A DNA stretch of 13,438 nt from Comamonadaceae bacterium. GTDB lineage: Bacteria > Pseudomonadota > Gammaproteobacteria > Burkholderiales > Burkholderiaceae. This document shows, one piece after another, positions 7,699-13,438 of this stretch. The stretch lies in assembly GCA_947484245.1 (NCBI GenBank), contig CANKOT010000063.1:1-13438 (forward strand), given 5' to 3'. Numbering within the stretch: the stretch's first letter is position 1; each line of letters starts with the position of its first letter. Position numbers and translations under genes: made by a program. The notes under the pieces were generated by a model. The model was given only the letters and a program-made list of their open reading frames with translations, made no database searches and was not told the DNA's origin.

Positions 7699-7732
7699 TT
7701 TCAACGCAGGAGCATAGCGCCTGCTGTTGAAA
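7699..7732. other. Second long hairpin just after the yidC stop
   Basis: TTTCAAC (7699-7705) pairs with GTTGAAA (7726-7732) and GCAGG (7706-7710) with CCTGC (7720-7724), leaving one bulged base at 7725 and a nine-base loop. It lies 13 bases after the yidC stop on the leftward transcript and five bases before the hairpin at 7664-7693. It could protect the yidC message end or act with its neighbour in termination. Confidence 0.55.
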
Positions 7733-7745
7733 GGTGATGGGACAC

Positions 7746-9446
7746 TCATTTGAATTTTGGCAGATTGAACTGGGGTGGTACACCCATTCTGGTATTGATC
7801 ATCCACTGCTGTGCAATAGACAATATGTTGTTGGTAATCCAATACAGCACCAGGCCCGATGGGAAGAAAAAGAACATCACGCTAAAGATGAGTGGCATGA
7901 ACCACATCAACTTGGCTTGCATGGGATCGGGTGGCGCTGGGTTGAGGGCCGTTTGCAGCAAAGTAGACAAAGTCATGATGACGGGCAAGATGAAGTAAGG
8001 ATCGGGCGCTGACAAATCTTGAATCCAGCCAATCCATGGCGCGTTGCGCATTTCAACCGATGACAACAACACCCAGTACAAAGCAATGAACACTGGAATC
8101 TGAACCATGATGGGGAAGCAACCACCCATAGGGTTGACTTTCTCTTCGCGGTAAATGCGCATCATCTCTTGCTGCATTTGCTGAGGGTTGTCTTTGAGCC
8201 GCTCGCGCATTTCCATGATGCGAGGGTTGATGGCTTTCATCTTGGCCATGCTGGAATAAGCCTTGGCATTGAGCCAATAGAACGCCAACTTGATCAAGAA
8301 CACCAGCGCCACAATGGCCCAACCCCAGTTTTGCAAGAAGCTGAAAAGGCGGTCAAGCAACCAATAAAGCGGTTTGGCCAAGACGGTCAGCCAGCCGTAG
8401 TCTTTGACCAACTCCAAGCCGGGCGCTAAAGCCTCTAGCATTTTTTCTTCTTGAGGGCCAACAAACAGAGTGACATCCATTGTTTTGGTTTGACCGGGGG
8501 CGACTTCATTGAAGGGCGTGATCATGCCAACGGCATACAAGTTGGCATCAACCTTTCGAGCAAAGTTTTCGCGCGGGGTATTCTCGGGCAGCAACCAAGC
8601 CGAAGCAAAGTAGTGCTGCACCATGGCCACATAACCTTGTTGGGTTGTCTTTTCAAAATCGGCCTTGCTTTTCTCGATGTCGCTAAATTCAATTTTCTGG
8701 AATTTTTTCGCATCTGTATAAATAGCGGGGCCTGTGAACGTCATGTAAAAAGCCGACTCGCCTTCAGGCTTGTTGCCATCACGCACAAGCTGAACATACA
8801 GCTGCGGAGCCGCTGGCGCTGTGCCTGTGTTGACGACTTTGTGTGAAACCTTGATGGCATAGCTGCTGCGTGTCAGCGTGTATGTTTTGATCAGCTTCAA
8901 GCCGCCTGTGTCGGCAGACTCAAATGTCAGGTTCAATTCATTCTGACCTGCTTTGAGCTCGCGCTCGCCCGTGAATTGCATGGGTGTTTTGTGAGAAGCA
9001 AAAGGCCCACCGATCAAGCCAGTTTGAGCCAAATAGACCCGCGCTTTGCTTTCGTCGAGCAGCACAAAGGGTTTTTGCTGGTCGATGGTATCGCCAAATT
9101 TCAAGAATTCAGATCGCACCAGCGAGCCACCTTCTGTGTCAAAGCTGAGTTTGAGAACATCGGTGCTGACCTCAATGCGTTGTTGGGACGTCGCCACTGG
9201 CATGGTTGCAGAGGTGGGTACTTGTGACGGTCCGGCCGCAGGGTTGGCGGCTGAATTGGCAACCGATGCAACGGGCAAGTCTTTGGCTGCAGAAGTCGGT
9301 GCGGCGGCGGTTTTCTCCGCTGTTGCGGCAGGCGGCGCAGGGAAGAACGTGGCTTTTTGCCCGTTGTAAACTTGCCATTGGTCCCAGAGCAGAACCATTG
9401 AGAAGCCAAAAATGACCCATAAAAAGGTGCGGCGAATATCGTTCAT
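7746..9446 (-). CDS. yidC: Membrane protein insertase YidC
   Basis: YidC inserts and folds inner-membrane proteins, alone or with SecYEG. The 566-residue protein has an N-terminal membrane segment (about 5-21), an Ala/Pro-rich linker (about 36-85), a large periplasmic beta domain (about 90-340) and the conserved C-terminal five-helix core. That core includes the NPMGGCFPIMVQIPVF stretch (438-453) and the FFFFPSGLVLYW helix near 525-536. Length and plan match the Gram-negative form. The frame is open upstream to 9503, but I choose the ATG at 9446 because it gives MNDIRRTFLW, the normal start, and overlaps the yidD stop as ATGA (9443-9446), a classic coupling arrangement. It ends 13 bases before a pair of hairpins. 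Confidence 0.97.
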   Translation of the reverse strand: MNDIRRTFLWVIFGFSMVLLWDQWQVYNGQKATFFPAPPAATAEKTAAAPTSAAKDLPVASVANSAANPAAGPSQVPTSATMPVATSQQRIEVSTDVLKLSFDTEGGSLVRSEFLKFGDTIDQQKPFVLLDESKARVYLAQTGLIGGPFASHKTPMQFTGERELKAGQNELNLTFESADTGGLKLIKTYTLTRSSYAIKVSHKVVNTGTAPAAPQLYVQLVRDGNKPEGESAFYMTFTGPAIYTDAKKFQKIEFSDIEKSKADFEKTTQQGYVAMVQHYFASAWLLPENTPRENFARKVDANLYAVGMITPFNEVAPGQTKTMDVTLFVGPQEEKMLEALAPGLELVKDYGWLTVLAKPLYWLLDRLFSFLQNWGWAIVALVFLIKLAFYWLNAKAYSSMAKMKAINPRIMEMRERLKDNPQQMQQEMMRIYREEKVNPMGGCFPIMVQIPVFIALYWVLLSSVEMRNAPWIGWIQDLSAPDPYFILPVIMTLSTLLQTALNPAPPDPMQAKLMWFMPLIFSVMFFFFPSGLVLYWITNNILSIAQQWMINTRMGVPPQFNLPKFK

Positions 9447-9727
9447 GGAGACTTTTTCGAAGAGGTGTGAGTTAACGGGTGATGCAATAAACGCGAAAGC
9501 CATTGAGGCGCCTGTTCAGGCACCGGATCGTGGCCGCCATGGCACCATGGGTGACACCGACCTAGGCGTTTGAGGGTGAGATAGCTGCCTACGCCTGCGC
9601 CATGTTGCTTTAAAGCATCCAAGGCATAAAGAGAACATGTCGGCTCAAACCGGCATGCCGATCCTAACCAAGGGCTGAGAAAAAGGCGATAGCCTTTCAC
9701 AATGCCGATGAATAGTTTTTGAATCAT
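9443..9727 (-). CDS. yidD: YidD, membrane protein insertion efficiency factor
   Basis: A 94-residue member of the YidD (DUF37) family, an inner-membrane-associated protein thought to help YidC-dependent insertion. The family core CRFEPTCSLYALDAL runs from residue 25 to 39 with Cys25 and Cys31. The second conserved block is RCHPWCHGGHDPVP (57-70) with Cys58 and Cys62. An amphipathic N-terminal helix (about 1-20) fits membrane attachment. Its ATG overlaps the rnpA stop and its stop overlaps the yidC ATG, both as ATGA, so rnpA-yidD-yidC should be translated as a coupled unit. The tail after residue 72 is polar and poorly conserved. Confidence 0.95.
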   Translation of the reverse strand: MIQKLFIGIVKGYRLFLSPWLGSACRFEPTCSLYALDALKQHGAGVGSYLTLKRLGRCHPWCHGGHDPVPEQAPQWLSRLLHHPLTHTSSKKSP

Positions 9728-10152
9728 GTTTGTTTCTCTGCGCGTTCGAACAACTGCTCTAGCTCTAGCCGAACGGCTTGCTTGAGAAGGGTGGATGTTG
9801 CACTGATGAATTGCTTGCGATCAAACCCAGCACGCAGCCGGACCACATGGGCTGCACATGGCATGCGAACTTCGTACTGCGCGCTGATGACATAAATTTG
9901 TCTTTTGATGGCATTGCGGGTTATGGCGCGCCTAGCCCAGCGTTTGGGCACCATGGCACCTAGCCATACTGCTTTGGGTTGAAACAGTGCCACTTGAGCA
10001 ACTTGAACTTGAGAGTCATCGGCTTGAAGGCTCGAAGAACCGACAGATGTTTCAGCCAAGTGGAGACGGTGCAATGCGAAATGTGGGGTGCGAGAAACCG
10101 TGCCGCCAGCTAGGGCAGCCTGAAATTGGGGGCGAGTTTTTAATCGCTGCAC
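9724..10152 (-). CDS. rnpA: Ribonuclease P protein component
   Basis: RnpA is the basic protein that binds RNase P RNA and helps it cut the 5' leader from pre-tRNAs. The 142-residue product has the family RNR signature RNAIKR (79-84), the N-terminal substrate-leader region with FALHR (25-29), and the helix after VRLRAGFDRKQF (104-115). A low-complexity loop at about 36-55 is longer than in E. coli. The start is GTG at 10152. It is the only usual start, because an in-frame TGA stands at 10177-10179 with no ATG between, and MQRLKTRPQF fits related proteins. The gene sits between rpmH and yidD, the classic arrangement. A predicted folded element (10159-10213) covers the place where a ribosome would land. 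Confidence 0.94.
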   Translation of the reverse strand: MQRLKTRPQFQAALAGGTVSRTPHFALHRLHLAETSVGSSSLQADDSQVQVAQVALFQPKAVWLGAMVPKRWARRAITRNAIKRQIYVISAQYEVRMPCAAHVVRLRAGFDRKQFISATSTLLKQAVRLELEQLFERAEKQT

Positions 10153-10158
10153 ACCACT

Positions 10159-10213
10159 GCCGAGTCTGGGAACTGCTCAGCAGCCAAGCCAATGAGAGCG
10201 GAGCTCACTCGGC
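10159..10213 (-). other. Predicted three-way RNA junction in the rnpA leader
   Basis: On the leftward transcript GCCGAGT (10213-10207) pairs perfectly with ACTCGGC (10165-10159). Inside it are two small hairpins: GAGC/GCTC around TCC (10206-10196) and CTGC/GCAG around TGA (10183-10173). The closing helix ends six bases before the rnpA GTG. The pairing is visible; a regulatory role is inference. Confidence 0.4.
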
Positions 10214-10222
10214 TGCCCTTTA

Positions 10223-10228
10223 TTTATA
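10223..10228 (-). promoter_or_regulatory. Possible -10 element for rnpA
   Basis: TATAAA on the - strand lies in the rpmH-rnpA gap and would start RNA near 10216, just ahead of the predicted junction. There is no convincing -35 at normal spacing, so rnpA may instead depend on readthrough from rpmH. Confidence 0.25.
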
Positions 10229-10250
10229 GTGGCTGCTAATGGCTGTTTTA

Positions 10251-10385
10251 TCAAGCGGCCAGGCGTTTGCGGCCCTTGGCGCGGCGTGCGTTGATCACGG
10301 CGCGGCCACCGCGAGTTTTCATGCGAACCAAAAAGCCGTGTGTTCGGGCGCGGCGTGTTTTAGAAGGTTGGTAAGTGCGTTTCAT
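10251..10385 (-). CDS. rpmH: Large-subunit ribosomal protein bL34
   Basis: A 44-residue, very basic protein: [12 protein letters not shown] at the start, [16 protein letters not shown] in the middle (15-30) and [11 protein letters not shown] at the end. This is the highly conserved bL34, which binds 23S rRNA. Length and sequence match the family with no missing part. It is divergent from dnaA and upstream of rnpA, the standard arrangement near bacterial origins. A strong extended -10 promoter lies at 10448-10476, giving a leader of about 56 bases that can fold. There is no good Shine-Dalgarno site (only GGGATG about 10 bases away), and a 13-codon frame in the leader ends on a TGA overlapping this ATG, so coupled initiation is possible. 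Confidence 0.98.
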   Translation of the reverse strand: MKRTYQPSKTRRARTHGFLVRMKTRGGRAVINARRAKGRKRLAA

Positions 10386-10409
10386 TTTGAGTCATCCCAA
10401 GTATCGGAT

Positions 10410-10439
10410 CCCCCATACCACATGGTTATTTTTGGGGGG
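10410..10439 (-). other. Hairpin at the 5' end of the rpmH leader
   Basis: Runs of C (10434-10439 read leftward) and G (10414-10410) can pair, with a second imperfect stem ATACCA/TGGTAT inside. The predicted RNA start is near 10441, so the transcript would open almost at once with this hairpin. No U tract follows, so it is not a terminator of the usual kind. Confidence 0.4.
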
Positions 10440-10447
10440 AACCGGCG

Positions 10448-10476
10448 ATTATCGCAAACTTTCAGTGAGCTGGCAA
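10448..10476 (-). promoter_or_regulatory. rpmH promoter (extended -10)
   Basis: On the - strand TTGCCA (10476-10471, five of six matches to TTGACA) is followed after exactly 17 bases by GATAAT (10453-10448, five of six matches to TATAAT). TGC lies directly before the -10, making it an extended -10. RNA would begin near 10441, about 56 bases before rpmH. This is the clearest sigma-70 promoter in the window. Confidence 0.75.
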
Positions 10477-10559
10477 ACCGGCATAGGGGATTCTCCTGAA
10501 AAAACGGCGCCCCAGTTCGAAATTTCTGGTTTATGATGGCCTCAAGCCGTTCACCAGCA

Positions 10560-10568
10560 TGTGGATAA
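10560..10568 (-). promoter_or_regulatory. Perfect DnaA box upstream of dnaA
   Basis: TGTGGATAA on the + strand is TTATCCACA on the - strand, an exact match to the strong DnaA-box consensus. It lies 67 bases before the dnaA ATG, 23 bases after a -10-like TATGAT (10532-10537) and just before a -35-like TTGATA (10573-10578). DnaA bound here could repress its own gene, a known scheme, or take part in origin opening. Confidence 0.85.
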
Positions 10569-10634
10569 ACTCTTGATAAAGTTACTTTTGAGTCGAATGA
10601 AACCAGCAACTGTCCACACCCAAGGCACCTGCCA

Positions 10635-12035
10635 ATGAGCAACGGACAGCACCCCTCAGATGCCGATGAAGCTGGGCAAGCTTTGTGGAAAGTTTGCCTC
10701 GACGAGCTGGCCCAGGAGATGCCTGAGCAGCAGTTCAACACCTGGATCAAACCCCTCACAGCGCAAGTGTCCGACGACTTTTCCAAGGTCACTTTGTTTG
10801 TGGCCAACCGATTCAAATTGGACTGGATTCGAGCGCAATACAGCGCCAAACTGGCTGACGTTTTATCTCGCTTGCATGGCCAAAAAATTCAAATAGAGTT
10901 AGCGCTTGCTACCAGAGAAGCCCAAGGAAAAACAGCATTTTCAATGGCTAAGGCTGCATTGGAGGCTCGACCAGAAGTGGCCGATGCGCCCGATGAATTG
11001 CCCTTGGATGGCCACCGCCATCGCTTGAACACGGCGCTCACTTTTGACACCTTGGTGGAAGGCTCTGCCAATCGCATGGCGCGCGCAGCGGCCATGCATG
11101 TGGCCACCATGCCGGGGCACCTTTACAACCCCTTGTTCATTTATGGCGGCGTGGGTTTAGGCAAGACCCACTTGGTGCATGCGGTGGGTAACAAATTGCT
11201 GGCCGACAGGCCCGATGCCAAAGTTCTCTACATTCACGCGGAGCAGTTTGTCTCGGATGTGGTTAAAGCCTATCAACGCAAAACCTTTGACGAATTCAAG
11301 CACCGCTATCACTCCCTCGATTTGCTGCTCATTGACGATGTTCAGTTCTTTGCCAACAAAGACCGAACCCAAGAAGAATTCTTCAACGCTTTTGAAGCGC
11401 TGCTGGCCAAAAAGTCGCACATTGTGATGACCAGCGATACCTATCCAAAAGGCTTGGCTGATATCCACGAGCGGCTCGTGTCGCGTTTTGATTCAGGGCT
11501 TACTGTGGCCATTGAGCCCCCCGAGCTCGAAATGCGTGTGGCCATTTTGATCAACAAGGCCATCAGTGAAGGCAGTGTCATGCCTGAGGAGGTGGCCTTT
11601 TTTGTCGCCAAAAATGTTCGCTCCAACGTGCGCGAACTCGAAGGCGCCTTGCGCAAAATCCTGGCTTATTCTCGATTTAACCAGAAGGAAATTTCCATCC
11701 AACTGGCACGCGAAGCCCTGCGCGACTTGCTGTCCATTCAAAATCGCCAGATCAGCGTCGAAAACATTCAAAAAACGGTGGCCGATTACTACAAGATCAA
11801 GGTTGCCGACATGTATTCCAAAAAACGGCCCGCCAGCATTGCCCGGCCGCGCCAGATTGCCATGTACTTGGCCAAAGAGCTGACCCAAAAAAGTCTGCCC
11901 GAAATTGGTGAGTTGTTTGGCGGCCGCGACCACACCACGGTCTTGCACGCCGTGCGCAAAATCAGCGCCGAACGCCAGCAACTGACCGAGTTGAACCAGC
12001 AACTGCACGTTTTGGAGCAAACCCTCAAGGGCTAG
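10635..12035 (+). CDS. dnaA: Chromosomal replication initiator DnaA
   Basis: DnaA binds DnaA boxes at the origin, melts the DNA as an ATP-bound oligomer and loads the helicase; it also controls its own gene. The 466-residue protein has domain I (about 1-90, with [22 protein letters not shown] from residue 17 shown here only by its ends), a linker (about 95-130), an AAA+ domain (about 133-345) and a C-terminal DNA-binding domain. Walker A is GGVGLGKTH (171-179), Walker [10 protein letters not shown] (231-239), sensor 1 TSD (266-268), and NVRELEGAL (331-339) holds the sensor 2 arginine. The DnaA signature [15 protein letters not shown] is at 429-443. The ATG has a weak AAGG site (10622-10625). 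It is followed by dnaN and gyrB in the standard order. Confidence 0.98.
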   Translation: MSNGQHPSDADEAGQALWKVCLDELAQEMPEQQFNTWIKPLTAQVSDDFSKVTLFVANRFKLDWIRAQYSAKLADVLSRLHGQKIQIELALATREAQGKTAFSMAKAALEARPEVADAPDELPLDGHRHRLNTALTFDTLVEGSANRMARAAAMHVATMPGHLYNPLFIYGGVGLGKTHLVHAVGNKLLADRPDAKVLYIHAEQFVSDVVKAYQRKTFDEFKHRYHSLDLLLIDDVQFFANKDRTQEEFFNAFEALLAKKSHIVMTSDTYPKGLADIHERLVSRFDSGLTVAIEPPELEMRVAILINKAISEGSVMPEEVAFFVAKNVRSNVRELEGALRKILAYSRFNQKEISIQLAREALRDLLSIQNRQISVENIQKTVADYYKIKVADMYSKKRPASIARPRQIAMYLAKELTQKSLPEIGELFGGRDHTTVLHAVRKISAERQQLTELNQQLHVLEQTLKG

Positions 12036-12207
12036 GCTTTCGGGCTCAAAAAACAAGCTTGAAAAAGGGCCAAAACGAAGGGGTGTGCAAGCCCCCCCAA
12101 AGAATGCTGAATTAAGGCGCGCAAAAGTGCAATTTGGGCCCAAAAATCAGCGAAAATCTAGGGGCTCCCGAAATCCAAATTGGGGCCCCCCGAAAACAGA
12201 GGAAGAC
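12036..12207 (+). other. dnaA-dnaN spacer with repeated G/C blocks
   Basis: This 172-base gap is unusually patterned. Self-complementary G/C blocks occur at 12080-12098 (GGGG then seven C), 12133-12144 (TTTGGGCCCAAA, a perfect palindrome), 12161-12169 (GGGGCTCCC) and 12182-12189 (GGGGCCCC), separated by A-rich runs. In addition CAATTTGG (12130-12137) pairs with CCAAATTG (12175-12182). I see no DnaA box and no clear promoter. It is probably the dnaN leader, with possible structure or attenuation. Confidence 0.5.
12196..12205 (+). promoter_or_regulatory. Shine-Dalgarno site that sets the dnaN start
   Basis: The purine run around GAGGAAG lies a few bases before the ATG at 12208 and supports that start over an in-frame ATG at 12085. 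Confidence 0.7.
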
Positions 12208-13317
12208 ATGATCGTACTGAAGGCCACCCAAGACAAATTGCTGTCTGTTTTGCAATCCGTTTCCGGCATTGTGGAACGTCGTCACACATTGCCTGTTTTG
12301 GCCAATGTGTTGATCCGCAAAACTGGCAAAGCATTGCAGTTGACCACCAGCGATCTTGAAATCCAAATTCGCACCACCGCCGAAATGGATGGCGATGCCG
12401 GCGACTTCACCACCACAGTGGGCGCGCGCAAGCTGATCGACATTTTGCGCACCATGCCTGCCGATCAAACCGTCAGTTTGGAGTCCAGCCAAAGTAAGCT
12501 GATTTTGAAGGGCGGCAAATCCAAATTCACCTTACAAACATTGCCAGCCGAAGATTTCCCGCTGGTGCAAGAAGCCGCCAGTTTTGGTCCTGTGTTCAGC
12601 GTGCCACAAAAAACTTTGAAACAGTTGCTTAGCCAAGTTTCTTTTGCCATGGCTGTGCACGACATTCGCTATTACCTCAATGGCATTTTGTTTGTGGCCG
12701 AAGGCAGGCAGTTGTCTTTGGTCTCCACCGATGGTCACCGTTTGGCATTTGCCTCCGCCACCTTGGACACCGATGTGCCCAACAAACAAGAAGTTATTTT
12801 GCCGCGCAAAACCGTGCTCGAAATGCAGCGCTTGTTAAGCGACGCAGAAGGCGCCATCGACATGCAGTTTGCCAACAACCAAGCCAAGTTCAGTTTTGGT
12901 GGCATGGAGTTTGTGACCAAACTCGTTGAAGGCAAGTTCCCCGATTACAACCGCGTCATTCCCAAAGGTCATCGCAACAACCTCACGCTGGGCCGCCAAG
13001 CCTTGTTGTCTTGCTTGCAGCGCACCGCCATTCTCACCAGTGACAAATTCAAAGGCGTTCGCCTCAATTTGGATCCTGGCACATTGCGTGTGGCGTCGAC
13101 CAATGCCGAGCAAGAAGAAGCGGTGGACGAACTCGACATTGATTACGGCGGTGACAGCATCGAAATTGGTTTTAACGTCACCTACATCATCGACGTGCTC
13201 ACCAACATGGGCCAAGACATGGTGCGCATTGATTTGGCCGATGCCAACAGCTCTGCACTCATCACCATCCCAGAAAACGACCAGTTCAAATACGTGGTGA
13301 TGCCCATGCGCATTTAA
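12208..13317 (+). CDS. dnaN: DNA polymerase III beta subunit (sliding clamp)
   Basis: DnaN forms the ring-shaped dimer that holds DNA polymerase III on DNA and recruits Hda, ligase and repair polymerases. The 369-residue length matches the family's three-domain clamp. It begins MIVLKATQDKLL, carries the LPVLANV stretch (28-34) and FPDYNRVIP near residue 250, and ends VMPMRI, the C-terminal partner-binding wall residues seen in E. coli-type clamps. The frame stays open back to an ATG at 12085, but the extra 41 residues are Pro/Lys/Arg-rich, unlike any clamp, and cover the patterned spacer, so 12208 is chosen with its GAGGAAG site. It lies between dnaA and gyrB and is probably transcribed with dnaA. 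Confidence 0.98.
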   Translation: MIVLKATQDKLLSVLQSVSGIVERRHTLPVLANVLIRKTGKALQLTTSDLEIQIRTTAEMDGDAGDFTTTVGARKLIDILRTMPADQTVSLESSQSKLILKGGKSKFTLQTLPAEDFPLVQEAASFGPVFSVPQKTLKQLLSQVSFAMAVHDIRYYLNGILFVAEGRQLSLVSTDGHRLAFASATLDTDVPNKQEVILPRKTVLEMQRLLSDAEGAIDMQFANNQAKFSFGGMEFVTKLVEGKFPDYNRVIPKGHRNNLTLGRQALLSCLQRTAILTSDKFKGVRLNLDPGTLRVASTNAEQEEAVDELDIDYGGDSIEIGFNVTYIIDVLTNMGQDMVRIDLADANSSALITIPENDQFKYVVMPMRI

Positions 13318-13365
13318 GGCTTGAACTGCTTGACGGTGAATCAAAGCACCCCAAGAAGAGCCTTT

Positions 13366-13393
13366 CGAAACCCGCGTTGATTCGCGGGTTTCG
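13366..13393. other. 11-bp hairpin between dnaN and gyrB
   Basis: CGAAACCCGCG (13366-13376) pairs perfectly with CGCGGGTTTCG (13383-13393) around TTGATT. No U tract follows on either strand. It ends 28 bases before the gyrB start, so it may be an attenuator, an RNA-processing site or a protective end for the dnaN message rather than a simple terminator. Confidence 0.55.
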
Positions 13394-13421
13394 GCCATTC
13401 AAGAGATTGAGAAAAGTAAAA

Positions 13422-13438
13422 ATGACCGAAGAAAACAA
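13422..13438 (+). CDS. gyrB: Start of gyrB, DNA gyrase subunit B (partial)
   Basis: Only 17 bases are present: an ATG followed by codons for Thr-Glu-Glu-Asn. This matches the usual GyrB N-terminus in Burkholderiales (MTEEN), and gyrB is the expected gene after dnaA-dnaN. GyrB is the ATPase subunit of gyrase, which adds negative supercoils. A purine-rich stretch (13401-13417) may serve as ribosome site. The call rests on position plus five residues. Confidence 0.8.

Larger units (their letters stand above)
10386..10634. other. rpmH/dnaA intergenic region, candidate replication origin (oriC)
   Basis: This 249-base divergent gap contains the rpmH promoter, a perfect DnaA box (10560-10568), a weak second box CTGTCCACA (10610-10618, two mismatches) and two GATAAA hexamers 11 bases apart (10564 and 10575) in AT-rich DNA. 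Genes on both sides mostly point away from it, as expected for a bidirectional origin, and in several beta- and gammaproteobacteria oriC is near dnaA. Against this, only one strong box is visible, fewer than in a typical oriC. I infer an origin but cannot prove it from the sequence. Confidence 0.5.

Noticed and set aside
9447..9503. N-terminal extension of yidC from 9503
   Set aside because: It would overlap yidD by 61 bases and add 19 residues before the normal YidC start; the ATGA junction at 9443-9446 is better.
10159..10213. A tRNA gene, suggested by the 7-bp closing stem
   Set aside because: It is only 55 bases, has no T-arm consensus and no anticodon arm of normal size.
10382..10849. 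A 155-codon - strand frame running from dnaA through to rpmH
   Set aside because: Most of it is antisense to dnaA and crosses the rpmH promoter. Only its last 13 codons are kept as a separate leader-peptide idea.
11493..12143. A 216-codon - strand frame opposite the end of dnaA
   Set aside because: It is antisense to conserved dnaA codons and extends into the patterned spacer; nothing recognisable.
12085..12207. N-terminal extension of dnaN from the ATG at 12085
   Set aside because: It adds 41 Pro/Lys/Arg-rich residues unlike any clamp; the ATG at 12208 has a good ribosome site and the conserved N-terminus.
12835..13398. A 187-codon - strand frame opposite dnaN
   Set aside because: It is antisense to conserved dnaN codons, with composition typical of a shadow frame.

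Overview
This window is a piece of ordinary bacterial chromosome around the dnaA end of the replication-origin neighbourhood. The organism is most likely a betaproteobacterium of the Burkholderiales, probably Comamonadaceae. The reasons are the gene order mnmE-yidC-yidD-rnpA-rpmH / dnaA-dnaN-gyrB, protein wording typical of that group (for example the GyrB start MTEEN and the Apt start VNEYLK), and a moderate G+C content. The genus assignment is an inference from memory of these families, not a database result. I see no insertion sequence, prophage, CRISPR array, tRNA or rRNA, and no intergenic gap longer than 300 bases.

Layout, left to right. (1) 30-545 (+): a small RRM RNA-binding protein with a glycine-rich tail, closed by two back-to-back hairpins, the second a bidirectional terminator. 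(2) 657-3684 (-): an apparent operon transcribed kdsD, kdsC, lptC, then a short-chain dehydrogenase. KdsD and KdsC make KDO for lipopolysaccharide and LptC helps export it. (3) 3753-4367 (+): apt, adenine salvage, divergent from kdsD and convergent with the next gene. (4) 4389-10385 (-): read from the origin outward this is rpmH, rnpA, yidD, yidC, mnmE and an ABC exporter. The rnpA/yidD and yidD/yidC junctions are 4-base ATGA overlaps. (5) 10386-10634: the divergent rpmH/dnaA control region. It holds a strong rpmH promoter, a perfect DnaA box and AT-rich DNA, and is the best origin candidate in the window. (6) 10635-13438 (+): dnaA, dnaN and the first bases of gyrB.

Most genes point away from 10386-10634, as expected if replication forks leave from there; apt and the RNA-binding gene are the head-on exceptions. 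The block links replication start (dnaA, dnaN, gyrB), ribosome and tRNA function (rpmH, rnpA, mnmE), membrane-protein insertion (yidC, yidD) and outer-membrane LPS (kdsD, kdsC, lptC).

I do not find a novel multi-gene system here. The unexplained material is in the gaps: a predicted 55-nt three-way junction ending 6 bases before the rnpA GTG start, tandem hairpins between yidC and mnmE, a short leader frame whose stop overlaps the rpmH start, a series of self-complementary G/C blocks in the dnaN leader, and a U-tract-less hairpin before gyrB. All folds were read by eye and none was computed.
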